This document shows positions 35,646 through 47,280 of a stretch of 64,000 nt of DNA, piece after piece. The stretch is from Spisula solida. Its lineage: Eukaryota > Mollusca > Bivalvia > Venerida > Mactridae. Every line of letters begins with the position of its first letter. The stretch's first letter is position 1. Where the stretch lies: assembly GCA_947247005.1 (NCBI GenBank), contig OX365956.1:10622089-10686088 (forward strand). The letters run 5' to 3'. The translations under genes were made by a program, and so were the position numbers. The notes beneath the pieces were generated by a model. The model searched no databases, had not been told where the DNA came from, and saw nothing but the letters and a program-made list of their open reading frames with translations.

Positions 35646-36389
35646 AGAATAACGTAAGTTTTCAGACAGTTGTTTCTTTTTTCCTCAAAATGTCGATTTT
35701 GTACTTTCGACCCTCTCATCATAAGCCAGATATATATATATATCAATTATAAAACAAACATAATACTAATTACGATATATCAATTATATACAATGTATTT
35801 TAAACTACGATTTAACGACCGAAGCATGCTGTACATTGTTAAGTTTACACAGTCGGTCGTTGATAGTTGGAAAAACGTTCTGAAATGCGACTACACGCTC
35901 AATTTTACGTGTATTGAAGTCAGCCATACCATTAGAATACATGCATAACCCATTTTCAATGAAATTTCTTATATGGACACAATGGAGTTTCATTTAGCAT
36001 AGTTACAAAACGGATATCTCATTTAAACCTGGTAGGAAGCAATTAAGAGGCCTTGGTCATTGTGGAGTACATACTTCATTTTACATATACTAGTAAGCAA
36101 AATGTTTTACTCTTAACTAATCGGGAACTTAACAGAGAAAGGTGCGCAAACGTTCATTTTATTCATCGCAAAATTTAGTCTGGTTCCCGACGTACATGGT
36201 TATAGTACGTCTGGCAACGACGAAATAATGGCCGCCTTCATGGTAACAAGAAAACAATTAAGTTGTGAATAAAAAAACCATACAACGTGTTACTTAAATA
36301 ATCCAAGTTAATATTGTAATTTGATATTGAATGTTATGTCTAAAACCGATAAGTTTGTTTGCATTTAATTGAGCATTTACCTATAAATT

Positions 36390-36470
36390 AATGAATAATG
36401 AAGTTGCACCAATTCGGACGTTGTTACGCGTCCGTTAAAAATTCGGATAGTAATTTTGTTATGTTTATTT
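36390..36470 (+). repeat. Left arm of a widely spaced inverted repeat
   Basis: 'agttgcaccaattcggacgt' plus 'tgttac' is mirrored with one mismatch by 'gtaacaacgtccgaaatggt' plus 'gcaact' at 40530-40557. Homology continues on both sides (aattcggatagtaatttt vs its mirror). The arms are about 4.1 kb apart. Confidence 0.7.
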
Positions 36471-38215
36471 TTCATATATAGTATAAAACAACTGTCCAAG
36501 TACATCCACTTACTTTGATTGATTATAAATCAATATTAGGCGGAAACATGTCATTTATATCACGAAGTAGAATAAATTAATGTGCGTTCTTACACATACA
36601 CCCTAGATAATAAGAATATGTTTGTATTTCAATGCAATATGTGCTGAAACTATACCAATCTTCCCCCATGTAGACATTTTAAGCCCAAAAATCTCACAAT
36701 AACAGTACATTTAATTTAAAGTATAGAATAGTAATTTTATTTGAAAAAATATGATAGGTACTTCCGAGTAGTTTGAAAGATCGAGTAATTTAAATACATG
36801 TAGATCTACTAGTATGGGAAATAAATCCAATGGTAATTAATTTACTTATGAATATAATACTTAACTCCGAATTACTTTAACTTATAATTTATAATACATA
36901 CGACATAAGCACAGGTTATACAGAGAATGTACTGGTATGTTCTGTGTTATTATGCCCTGGTCACACAGTCACTGATGATAAACCCGGCCGAGTCATCCAT
37001 CCTCTAGTTTTTACGGATGATAGCTGGTTATAAGGAACTGATACGAGTCAGCAACTTGAGAGTACGGACCGTATGGCATACTAATGTGGAAATAAAAGAT
37101 AATTGCTATCGGTCGGTACTGATTGCCGCAGGGTAATACAGATTGATATCTAGCATCGTAGAACTATGGGACTTATTCATGATCATGGTTTGTTACGGAG
37201 AGGTAGGTTTTGTATTACGACGGGTTACTTTGACTGAGAGAGGACTTAATGAAATGTTACGTAATAAGGTTAGTCTCTATCCTGTGGTTCATTAAGATGT
37301 TTTAACGTATCTAACTTGGCATGCTATGTCCAACCAATCTATCAAGGTACCCGGCAGTTAGTGTACAAATTCCTCACTTGTATTCTTATATGATGGCCTC
37401 ACACTTAAACGATGTCGCATAATAAAATGATGCATGCATAATTGTTACCTGCATGTATCCCACACACGAGTGACTTGTAACTTTTAACAGCCGCTAACTG
37501 GTTCATTCAGATTTTCGACAGCATGGACATGGGAGGATCATAACTTGTTTAGTTGGGCATTGTGCCTTGTATGTTTTTTATGTTTTATGTGCTCGGCTGT
37601 TTCGGGTAAGCTTTGTGCTTGTGTGTTTTTATGACATATTATGTGGCATATTTTTAGAGCAAGATGTTGTAATAATGTTAAATTGGTACTAAACATTGTT
37701 TTGGGCTTACTTCTACTAGTTTGATTTAGGGCATTTGTAAGCTATAATTGCAATTCATCAGTCTGAGTGCTGAGTGTGGCACTCATATTCAATAATTACA
37801 TTTACACCTCATAAATAGTACAAAGTGGGAAAGAAAATTTATCTAATGATATTTTCAACACTCATTAACTATATTTTACATTTTCCCCATCTAAATTTGC
37901 AATCTAGGACAAATAATAGCTCATTATATAACATTTTCAATATTTGAGTGCTGAGTGTTGAGTGCTGAGTGCTGAGTGTAAGTATTGGTTGAAATCCCGG
38001 CCCCTGAAGTTCGTTTCCAGACTCACAAAGTCGCATACATACGCATATTCAAACACAGTATTTGGTTCTTCAGATCATAGTTAAAACATTTGTATACTTA
38101 ATCGTATTTCAGACTCAGCTTCCTCAAATCAATTGTCCGTGCTTGCTTGTTTGTTTCAGGAGGTAGGCCATTCGTGGGAGATCTACTTTTTGTGTAAAAA
38201 CCTTCTAGTTTGAAC
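36471..38215. other. Unassigned intron sequence
   Basis: No exon recognised. A short array of 'gagtgctgagtg' repeats lies at about 37943-37978. A 'ggtcacacagtc' head at 36959 may be the start of an unclassified TE. Confidence 0.4.
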
Positions 38216-38765
38216 TGTTTAATAACCCAGTATATCTTCTTCTTCTTGTCCTCCGTCTTTCTAGAAGGACGATGGGTTGCATCTCCTGTGGTGACTGTAA
38301 AGGCTTATTTAAGACCTATTCTCTTTGGCAGTCAATGCAGACGAATACTGAATCTATGCTTTGTGATGTGGCCTTTTTCTATCTATCTTTACCTCACGAT
38401 CCTGTCTTCTGTCATTTTCATACATTTTCACTCCTTTCTTGACGACACGTCTCCAGCTTGTCCTATCTTGGGTCAGGTACTCCCCTTATTCAGAGTTGAT
38501 GTGAGTGCTCTGCAGATCACGCTTGCACGTGTCTTTGTATCCCGAAGACTAGGACGACCTTGTGGACGAGATCCTTGTTCTAGCTGGCCGTATAAGAGGT
38601 CTTTTGGAATCCTGCCCTTTCTCATACGACGCACATGGCCCAGTCAACGAAGACGTGGAGTAGATGGTGGTTGAGTGTGCCCTCTTTAGAACCTCAGAGT
38701 TTGTGACCTTGTCCTACCATGAAATCTTCAGGATTCTTCTGAGGCTGCGCATGTGCAAAACATTT
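38216..38765 (-). pseudogene. LINE retrotransposon 3' remnant (C-terminal region of ORF2)
   Basis: On the minus strand, frames broken by stops and shifts read in order LRRILKISW (stop) DKVTNSEVLKRAHS, then a region like 'LTGPCASYEKG...' and 'RDLQSTHIN...TQDRTSWRRVVKKG'. The last part covers a degraded Cys-rich tail near a 'GLK' motif. This is the C-terminal region after the reverse transcriptase in a group of invertebrate non-LTR elements, where RRxLxISWxDxVTNxEVLxRA precedes a GHVxRM-type block. It is 5'-truncated, as LINE copies usually are. The plus-strand open frame at 38210-38674 is an antisense shadow. It lies antisense in the intron of the Ig gene. The clade is not certain. Confidence 0.75.
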
Positions 38766-38774
38766 ACCCAGTAT

Positions 38775-39796
38775 ATTTGTGGGGTGATCAAAAAGAAATT
38801 AGACAAACGCTGTAAAATTACAATGAATACTGATATAAATAAGAAATGTTGTATGTCCATTACAAAATATATCATATCTCCGTCTGCTGAGTTTCGTAAA
38901 TATTCAATTATTATTTATAGAGATATCAGCGGCTTCGCAACCTTGTGTACAGCGACTCGCCGCACACATTTGACGTCAATAACGTCATGCACGTAAACGG
39001 TTAACTATTTGAATGCATATTGTTCCAATCAATCGCTCATGTCTCTATACGTATTGCATAAAGTTACCATTTATTCAGTATTTAGAAGAACATTTCAGTT
39101 GTAATACAATATCAAGAATATGTTAATATGAAAGTAATTATTCGATCGTTCTCATTCTAAAGACGGCTTCCAGGTTTGACGTCCGTCTTGACGAGTGACG
39201 TTTAAAATTGATCGCTTATTTAATACTATTCGACGTCTTTGCTTGAAATACTAAAGATTATTTTCCATCACAAAACATTTCATACTGGAGATATATACGT
39301 ATACTTCTGTCAGACTTCTCTTCCGATGCCCGTTTTGTCATTTTTAATGTTTGTTTAGACTTTTCCCCTAGTTTGTGATTAAACTGTCTATTTTCAAGCT
39401 GTGACTTTTGCCGAAATATGACGTGGTTTTCTAGACGATACTTTTATTTTAGTTTTCACGGCATATGTTTTAAACAGACACATTTACAACAAAACCGCTT
39501 TAATCCACGGTTATTTAATGTTTTAATGTCGCAGGAACATTTAACGAAATATTGGTCAGTTGCTTTTCCATATTATACGGCGAAAACTGACAACGTTTTG
39601 ATGTGCGGCGACATAGCGCGACAGTACTAGTATTTAACGTTATATTAATAAATCACTACTAACGTTAGACACTTATATTTTACACGTACATATCGGCATT
39701 AAATGCACCTAAACGAATATTATAGTTTATGGTTAAAACGCGTAAACTTTACAAATTATGGCATTTGTCACATTTCTTTTTGATCACCCCACGTAT
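38775..39796. mobile_element. Mariner-like TIR element, about 1 kb, no transposase
   Basis: The left end 'gtggggtgatcaaaaagaaa' is mirrored by 'tttctttttgatcaccccac' at the right, 20 bp perfect with TA-rich flanks. The GGGTGATCAAAAAG type is mariner-like. The interior has no recognisable transposase. The 70-codon frame at 39418-39630 does not show a DDE motif context. It begins directly at the 5' edge of the LINE fragment. Confidence 0.7.
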
Positions 39797-40485
39797 ATGG
39801 GAATTATATTGGGAGCTAGTATGCTTGATGTAATATGTTGGATTATCCCTTGACAACTATAAGTTGAATTTCCATGAAACTGTACAACCAACATGGGTTT
39901 TAAGTCAAGTTCACTGTTGTGCATATCTAACGTAGCATACGTAATTTGTATTTTATTCCGGATGAAACACTGAATGCATTTTGTCTAGTTCGCATCGCTC
40001 GCAAAACAAGTTCTGGACATGCTGCTCATATATAAACAATTAATTCATGTATTTCCTATCACTTCGCTCGCTAGATACATGTATTTCGTGAGGCCTGAAG
40101 CCGCCCCTGATTACAATTATTAATTTTGTTGGTAGGCCTACTTTTCCTCACCATTATTTATTTTTAATATATATATAATATAGTATATTTCTAAAGCTAA
40201 TGTTACTGTGTGTTTTTTATATGGTAACAAATTACTTCAACATTAATCATATTTATTGCGCCATCGTCGGGTCCCATGTCCTGAGTTAAAAAGCAGAATC
40301 GTCTAATTGTGTATTGTCTTCTACTTTTAATTGAAGTTATTGGCGCTATATAGGCCTATGTAGGACTAAGTGTCATTTTAATTTTATATACCTGAATTAC
40401 CAACATACACATTTGTATATAAACATTATTATAATATTACTGAGTGGGCACAGCATATATTCTGGCCACACAGTTGTCTGAATGA
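39797..40485. other. Intron sequence with a fragment of the 'cttcgctcgct' family
   Basis: At about 39970-40085 'ctgaatgcattttgtctagt', 'cgcatcgctcgc' and 'cacttcgctcgct' recall the interior of the element at 2043-3472. No termini are visible here, so it is a fragment. Confidence 0.5.
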
Positions 40486-40580
40486 AGTTCGGAGTGTTCA
40501 AATTAATATCCGAAATTGTGCATGGAAATGTAACAACGTCCGAAATGGTGCAACTTTTATTATTCATCAAATTATTTTAC
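40486..40580 (-). repeat. Right arm of the widely spaced inverted repeat
   Basis: Mirror of 36390-36470. Either the two arms are termini of one 4.2 kb element that later received the LINE and mariner insertions, or they are two separate MITEs in opposite orientation. No target duplication was found to decide. Confidence 0.65.
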
Positions 40581-40809
40581 AACACAAGGTGTTAAAAACT
40601 CAAACTTTACGATTCTCGGTGCAATACTACAACACAAATTCAAATATCTGCTTGGTTTTCATTAGTAACACGTTTAATCGTTTTTTTATTCTCAACGTAT
40701 GTAAAGTTTTCTTCCATATGCGAGCTTTCATAGTTCGTCGGCGCCTGGCTCTATCACAAAGTGTAAGGGGCAGGTAATCCAGGCTACGCAAAATTATGCT
40801 ATGAAAAAC

Positions 40810-43800
40810 GTACTGTTTATATTGAAGGTTTAAAGTTTACTTGTAGAGACGTCCAGATCATGTTTATACTGTTTATATTAAAGGTCTACAGTTTACTTGT
40901 AGAGATGTCCAGATCATGTTTATACTGTTTATATTAAAGGTTTACAGTTTCCTTGTAGAGATGTCCAGATCATGTTTATACTGTTTATATTAAAGGTCTA
41001 CAGTTTCCTTGTAGAGATGTCCAGATCATGTTTATACTGTTTATATTAAAGGTCTACAGTTTCCTTGTAGAGACGTCCAGATCATGTTTATACTGTTTAT
41101 ATTAAAGGTCTACAGTTTCCTTGTAGAGATGTCCAGATCATGTTTATACTGTTTATATTAAAGGTCTACAGTTTCCTTGTAGAGATGTCCAGATCATGTT
41201 TATACTGTTTATATTGAAGGTCTACAGTTTACTTGTAGAGATGTCCAGATCATGTTTATACTGTTTATATTGAAGGTCTACAGTTTACTTGTAGAGATGT
41301 CCAGATCATGTTTATACTGTTTATATTAAAGGTCTACAGTTTCCTTGTAGAGATGTCCAGATCATGTTTATACTGTTTATATTGAAGGTCTACAGTTTCC
41401 TTGTAGAGATGTCCAGATCATGTTTATACTGTTTATATTAAAGGTCTACAGTTTCCTTGTAGAGATGTCCAGATCATGTTTATACTGTTTATATTAAAGG
41501 TCTACAGTTTCCTTGTAGAGATGTCCAGATCATGTTTATACTGTTTATATTAAAGGTCTACAGTTTCCTTGTAGAGATGTCCAGATCATGTTTATACTGT
41601 TTATATTGAAGGTCTACAGTTTACTTGTAGAGATGTCCAGATCATGTTCATACTGTTTATATTAAAGGTTTACAGTTTACTTGTAGAGACGTCCAGATCA
41701 TGTTTATACTGTTTATATTAAAGGTTTACAGTTTACTTGTAGAGACGTCCAGATCATGTTTATACTGTTTATATTAAAGGTTTACAGTTTACTTGTAGAG
41801 ACGTCCAGATCATGTTTATACTGTTTATATTAAAGGTTTACAGTTTACTTGTAGAGACGTCCAGATCATGTTTATACTGTTTATATTGAAGGTTTACAGT
41901 TTACTTGTAGAGATGTCCAGATAATGTTTATACTGTTTATATTGAAGGTCTACAGTTTACTTGTAGAGATGTCCAGATCATGTTTATACTGTTTATATTA
42001 AAGGTCTACAGTTTACTTGTAGAGACGTCCAGATCATGTTTATACTGTTTATATTGAAGGTCTACAGTTTACTTGTAGAGATGTCCAGATAATGTTTATA
42101 CTGTTTATATTAAAGGTTTACAGTTTACTTGTAGAGACGTCCAGATCATGTTTATACTGTTTATATTAAAGGTCTACAGTTTACTTGTAGAGACGTCCAG
42201 ATCATGTTTATACTGTTTATATTAAAGGTCTACAGTTTACTTGTAGAGATGCCCAGATCATGTTTATACTGTTTATATTAAAGGTTTACAGTTAACTTGT
42301 AGAGACGTTCAGATCATGTTTATACTGTTTATATTGAAGGTCTACAGTTTACTTGTAGAGACGTCCAGATCATGTTTATACTGTTTATATTGAAGGTCTA
42401 CAGTTTACTTGTAGAGACGTCCAGATCATGTTTATACTGTTTATATTAAAGGTCTACAGTTTACTTGTAGAGACGTCCAGATCATGTTTATACTGTTTAT
42501 ATTGAAGGTCTACAGTTTACTTGTAGAGACGTCCAGATCATGTTTATACTGTTTATATTAAAGGTCTACAGTTTACTTGTAGAGACGTCCATATCATGTT
42601 TATACTGTTTATATTGAAGGTCTACAGTTTACTTGTAGAGACGACCATATCATGTTTATACTGTTAATATTGAAGGTCTACAGTTTACTTGTAGAGACGT
42701 CCAGATCATGTTTATACTGTTTATATTGAAGGTCTACAGTTTACTTGTAGAGACGTTCAGATCATGTTCATACTGTTTATAATGAAGGTCTACAGTTTAC
42801 TTGTAGAGACGTCCAGATCATGTTTATACTGTTTATATTGAAGGTCTACAGTTTACTTGTAGAGACGTCCAGATCATGTTTATACTGTTTATATTGAAGG
42901 TCTACAGTTTACTTGTAGAGACGTTCAGATCATGTTTATACTGTTTATATTAAAGGTTTACAGTTAACTTGTAGAGACGTTCAGATCATGTTTATACTGT
43001 TTATATTGAAGGTCTACAGTTTACTTGTAGAGACGTCCAGATCATGTTTATACTGTTTATATTGAAGGTCTACAGTTTACTTGTAGAGACGTCCAGATCA
43101 TGTTCATACTGTTTATATTGAAGGTCTACAGTTTACTTGTAGAGGCGTCCAGATAATGTTCATACTGTTTATATTGAAGGTCTACAGTTTACTTGTAGAG
43201 ACGTCCAGATCATGTTCATACTGTTTATATTAAAGGTCTACAGTTTACTTGTAGAGACGTCCAGATCATGTTCATACTGTTTATATTAAAGGTCTACAGT
43301 TTACTTGTAGAGACGTCCAGATCATGTTCATACTGTTTATATTAAAGGTCTACAGTTTACTTGTAGAGACGTCCAGATCATGTTCATACTGTTTATATTA
43401 AAGGTCTACAGTTTACTTGTAGAGACGTCCAGATCATGTTCATACTGTTTATATTAAAGGTCTACAGTTTACTTGTAGAGACGTCCAGATCATGTTTATA
43501 CTGTTCATATTGAAGGTCTACAGTTTACTTGTAGAGACGTCCAGATCATGTTTATACTGTTTATATTAAAGGTTTACAGTTTACTTGTAGAGACGTCCAG
43601 ATCATGTTTATACTGTTTATATTAAAGGTTTACAGTTTACTTGTAGAGATGTCCAGATCATGTTTATACTGTTTATATTGAAGGTCTACAGTTTACTTGT
43701 AGAGACGTCCAGATCATGTTTATACTGTTTATATTAAAGGTCTACAGTTTACTTGTAGAGACGTCCAGATCATGTTTATACTGTTTATATTGAAGGTCTA

Positions 43801-43936
43801 CAGTTTACTTGTAGAGACGTCCAGATCATGTTTATACTGTTTATATTGAAGGTCTACAGTTTACTTGTAGAGACGTCCAGATCATGTTTATACTGTTCAT
43901 ATTGAAGGTCTACAGTTAACTTGTGGAGACATCCAG
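40810..43936. repeat. 56-bp minisatellite spanning a splice acceptor, about 56 units
   Basis: Each unit carries 'ggtctacagtttacttgtag' (or ggtttacag) and 'agacgtccagatcatgttta', with a 56-bp spacing. The last unit differs at several positions ('ttaacttgtggagacatcca') and reads in frame as LTCGDIQ into Ig exon 3. The array therefore copied the end of an intron together with the start of an exon. Units with 'ttaacttgtagagacgttca' at about 42293 and 42965 share the exon-side TTAAC variant. Confidence 0.95.
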
Positions 43937-44195
43937 GAGAACAAGAATGTGACCTGCCATTGTAACACTTCCAATCCAATTAGATGGCATTATAGAAATG
44001 ACTATATTAGGAACTCCTTTTCAACAAGTTGCAAGAAGGCAAGCTGTACAAGCATAGATCCTGGATTTCTGGTTTCTTACACTGGGTCGTCATATATACT
44101 CACAATATTAAACTTCGAAAGCGATAAAAATGGATTTTATTATTGTGTAGATGATATTACAAGTACAAGTGCCTTTATCCATTTATTTTGTCCAG
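43908..44195 (+). CDS. Ig/FN3 receptor gene, exon 3 (Ig domain 1, V-like)
   Basis: The frame reads LQLTCGDIQENKNVTCHC, with core Trp in NPIRWHYRN and the F-strand signature DKNGFYYC near the end. These are the two Ig cysteines, the core Trp and the D-x-G-x-Y-x-C motif. Extra cysteines (SCKKASC) could form a second bridge. The donor is CCAG|GTTGGT, leaving phase 1. The 3' end is firm. The 5' end is not: an acceptor 'attgaag' at 43907 gives phase 1 and an even 96-codon exon, and another at 43928 is also phase 1. The AG of 'ctacag' at 43915 is phase 0 and would break the frame after exon 2. The 5' part of the exon is the last copy of the 56-bp repeat. Confidence 0.75.
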
Positions 44196-44329
44196 GTTGG
44201 TATTTTTAATTGGATTTTAACGCCGTTTCTAAACGATTTTATTAGCAGTTATATATACTGCGGAAGATTCACCTAATCAGTTTTCTGGACCGTATCATAA
44301 CCAGTACTAACTCATCCTTTCACATCAGG

Positions 44330-44456
44330 AATCAGCAATCAACATTGTTGTCAAATTCTCATGGAATCGTATTCCTACTTTGAATCAAACACGGTTCGCT
44401 GTGTTACTAATTCAGCGCACTAACCACTGGACCACGGCTGCCGATCTATTTAACCC
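44330..44456 (-). mobile_element. tRNA-derived SINE, copy 1
   Basis: On the minus strand a tRNA-like head 'gccgtggtccagtggttagt' plus 'gcgctg' (A box) is followed by 'gtttgattc' (B box) and a body with 'cgattccatgag' and 'caacaatgttg'. A second copy is at 53945-54070. Confidence 0.6.
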
Positions 44457-44499
44457 TGTTTGAAAAGTGCATGCAACCTGGAAGTGTTCACCGATTTCA

Positions 44500-44700
44500 C
44501 AAAATATATATGAAACTTACTATGGTCATATTCTGTGTCTCTATACATCTAGGCCAAATTCGCAACTTGGTCATCTGGTGTCATACACTAGGTCACCAGG
44601 TCATACCAAAAGAAAAAAACTTGCAATTCTTTTAGTTAATCTTTATGAATTTTAGTCACAATGTTTGTCTTAATTAATACAAATCAAACTGTCATTAATA
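44500..44700 (+). repeat. Decayed AGCTCACCTGT-family fragment in an intron
   Basis: 'acatctaggccaaattcgca', 'cttggtcatctggtgtca' and 'ctaggtcaccaggtcat' recall the 147-bp unit of that family. Confidence 0.45.
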
Positions 44701-44722
44701 TACCTTATTCTCTTCATTTTAG

Positions 44723-45061
44723 AGCCTGTCAGATATGTAAATATGACTCCAGACAGTACAACCATCACTGTAGAAGAAGGTAAATTGTTGACACTCAACT
44801 GTGAAACCTCTCCCTGTTACCCTGCAGCAAATATATCCTGGTATAAAACTGCTACAACTGCCGCTTATGGTGAAATTATAACAGAGCACATCAACACCTA
44901 CACCCGTCTAAGGCGAAGATATGGACATGACAAGTCACTGTATACACATAGTACATTAAGGCTATACCCATCTAAAGAAGACAATGGTTACAGTGTTTAT
45001 TGCAGTGCAAACAATACCAACAACCACGTCCTAGAGAGTTGGCTAAAACTCAACGTGCGAT
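44723..45061 (+). CDS. Ig/FN3 receptor gene, exon 4 (Ig domain 2)
   Basis: A pyrimidine-rich acceptor 'ttctcttcattttag' and donor CGAT|GTAAGC enclose 339 bases, phase 1 at both ends. The protein reads PVRYVNMTPDSTTITVEEG, then LTLNC (first Cys), NISWYKT (core Trp), STLRLYPSKEDNGYSVYC (second Cys with the D-x-G-x-Y motif) and LKLNVR. It is a complete C2/I-type Ig domain with possible N-glycosylation sites. The split codon from exon 3 makes GAG, giving ...FCPEPVRYV, a normal inter-domain junction. This is the clearest exon of the gene. Confidence 0.88.
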
Positions 45062-45139
45062 GTAAGCAAACTATCTATCATTTGTTGTAGAAAATGTTCT
45101 TTGATAAGGGTCAAGAAATCAATGTGCATGTCCGTCTTA

Positions 45140-45275
45140 CTATGTAGGGTTAACGCATGCTTTTTCGGGCTATACCATCTGCAGAGTCCCGAGGGACGGT
45201 TGGTGCCCAAGCCCGCCTGGTATAACGCGAAAAAAACATGCGTAAACGCTATTTTAGCACACAAAACATCAATTA
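45140..45275. repeat. Foldback element 80 bp after the Ig2 donor
   Basis: 'gttaacgcatgctttttcgg' plus 'gctatacca' is mirrored by 'tggtataacgcgaaaaaaac' plus 'atgcgtaaacgc'. A further 'tttacgcattgttttcg' at about 45568 suggests a larger related element. No coding capacity. Confidence 0.6.
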
Positions 45276-46110
45276 ATACGTTTGTATTTCAAAATAATGA
45301 TATTTTGGCGGGATATTTTGTGGCGACGTCGCGAAAACAAACGTAACGTCATACCAATTATTGCTATGTACGTCGACTTCCGGGTTCGGCAAATACCAAG
45401 AAAACATGGATACTGCGGGATTGTTTAAATTTATAATTTAAATATTATAGAAAACTTATTAGTAGTTAGAAATAAAATGGGAATTACTGTTCATGACGCT
45501 GTATACTGTTATTAGCCGCCGGCGCGTATACGTAAAACTGGACGTTAACAGCGCGTGAATCTTTATGTTTACGCATTGTTTTCGTCCCGTTAACGTATGG
45601 GCAAAATCACCGTTTTTGTGCTATTATAACCGAACAAACCTGAAAAAGGAAACGTTGTGCAGATATTAAAAGATAATCTACGAGAAGTGTTCGAAAAGAA
45701 ATGCAACTGACTTTTTATTGACAGAATCATTTACAATGAAACTTGCAGAACACTTCCAATGAACCCTACTGTACACAATGCATGATAATTTAACTATAAA
45801 AGTCAAGATTTAAATTATATTTCGTCGTCTCTTTGTACAACACTCATGTACTGCAATATATCTGACAACATAGGTTTCCTGTAAACGTACCTACGCACTA
45901 CTGAATGCGATTTTATATAAGTCTGAGAACTTAAAACTAGTCATATAGGACTAGGTCTAACCCCCCCAAGTGCCACGGGCCTATTTTGGGCCTATTTTGT
46001 TATACTACGTTGAGTGCCACGGGCCTATTTTGGGCCTATTTTGTATGCACTTAAGGAACCTGGAAATATTACATCTAAATATCGTACGAAAGGATTAAGG
46101 TGTAAACAAG
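45276..46110. other. Intron sequence with a short direct duplication
   Basis: 'gtgccacgggcctattttgg' plus 'gcctattttgt' occurs twice, at about 45972 and 46016. No exon recognised. Several CpG-containing motifs (cgacgtcgcg, ccgccggcgcg) are present. Confidence 0.45.
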
Positions 46111-46126
46111 TAAGGGTCAAAACATT

Positions 46127-46210
46127 ATGACGTCATTTCCGGTTGAATTCGGACATGACGTCATGCGTCTGACGACGTTAATATTGGCGCCATTTCGCGG
46201 ATCGCGCATC
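46127..46210. promoter_or_regulatory. Cluster of CRE, ETS and E2F-like motifs in an intron
   Basis: Within about 80 bp are 'atgacgtcat' (CRE, near 46128 and again near 46156), 'atttccggtt' (ETS-like, near 46135), 'ttggcgccatttcgcg' (E2F-like, near 46184) and 'cgatcgcg'-type CpGs. Such a cluster is typical of CpG promoters or TE regulatory ends. No transcript start can be assigned. Confidence 0.25.
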
Positions 46211-47280
46211 AAAAGTGACCTCCGAAAAAGTGATTAATTATGCAGTTAATAGACGGTTGCACAAAAATAAACTATTTACAATAGTTGAAAAATGACAACT
46301 CTTCTGTCTGCTTGCAAAAGTAATTAAATATTCGTGTTTGATACTCAGTAATTATGCTACGATATTTGCGTGATTTTCACATCATTTTGACACGGGATAT
46401 CGTTAATTAGGCATAAACTATGGATATAATCATGATATATATAGTATAGTTTTCTGCTACTGAAAATTTGGTACAATTCCATTGAATAATTAACAAATGA
46501 ATGTATATTTTGTAATACTTGTATACACCCAAGACGTGTTAATTATGAACGCAACGTTTTATGACGTCAAGCCCATTAATGAAGCAAACTCGACATCATT
46601 AATAGTCCAGTCATTCTAGGTTTTAGCCTAGACAAAATTGCAAAAGAATTTCTTTGTACATATTTGTGAAGAGTGTTGTGCCATATAGTCACAGAAAAAA
46701 ATCCCCATTGATAGACATCGCCGTTTTCTTGCATTTGATGAAGACAGTTTTTCGGATAATGCGCAAAGTAATTCATGTAAAACGGCGTCCCATACTTGTG
46801 TTTATGACGACATGAAATGTTTCATATTAACAAATTCAAATTTCACACAATGCAAACTATAGTAAAACATCGAAATTCTCCATATAAACAAATTAAAACA
46901 TTTTAAAGGCATATTCAAACAAGGTCACGTGAGATTTTTTTTCCGACTATGGGAAGCCGTGTGTCGAACAAATTAAAATTTATACTTGGATCTACTATTT
47001 GCACTAATTTTGACGTACAGGAACAGGTACCCTCTTATATTTTCAAGTCCTTTGCCATGTTGTTTTGATACTTTGTATACTTGTTCACCATCATGACCCC
47101 AACTCTTACACAGGAGTAGGTAACTCTATCAAGCATTTTGTTGAAATTATGCCCCTTTGTTCAACTTAATACAAATGCTAAAGTATAGGTACAATTTCTT
47201 AAACCTCGAATATCTTCTTTGAAACTTTGCATACTTGCTCAACATTATAACACCAACTCATACACACGGGTAGGGAACTT
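46211..47280. other. Intron sequence and the first half of an old repeat
   Basis: 46211-46980 is unassigned. 47000-47280 has paired units ('ctttgtatacttgttcacca' and 'ctttgcatacttgctcaaca'; 'aactctatcaagca') of a clam-type repeat, resumed after the insertion at 47766. Confidence 0.45.

Noticed and set aside
38210..38674. 154-codon plus-strand frame with hydrophobic N-terminus
   Set aside because: The opposite strand carries LINE ORF2 C-terminal blocks, so this is an antisense shadow.
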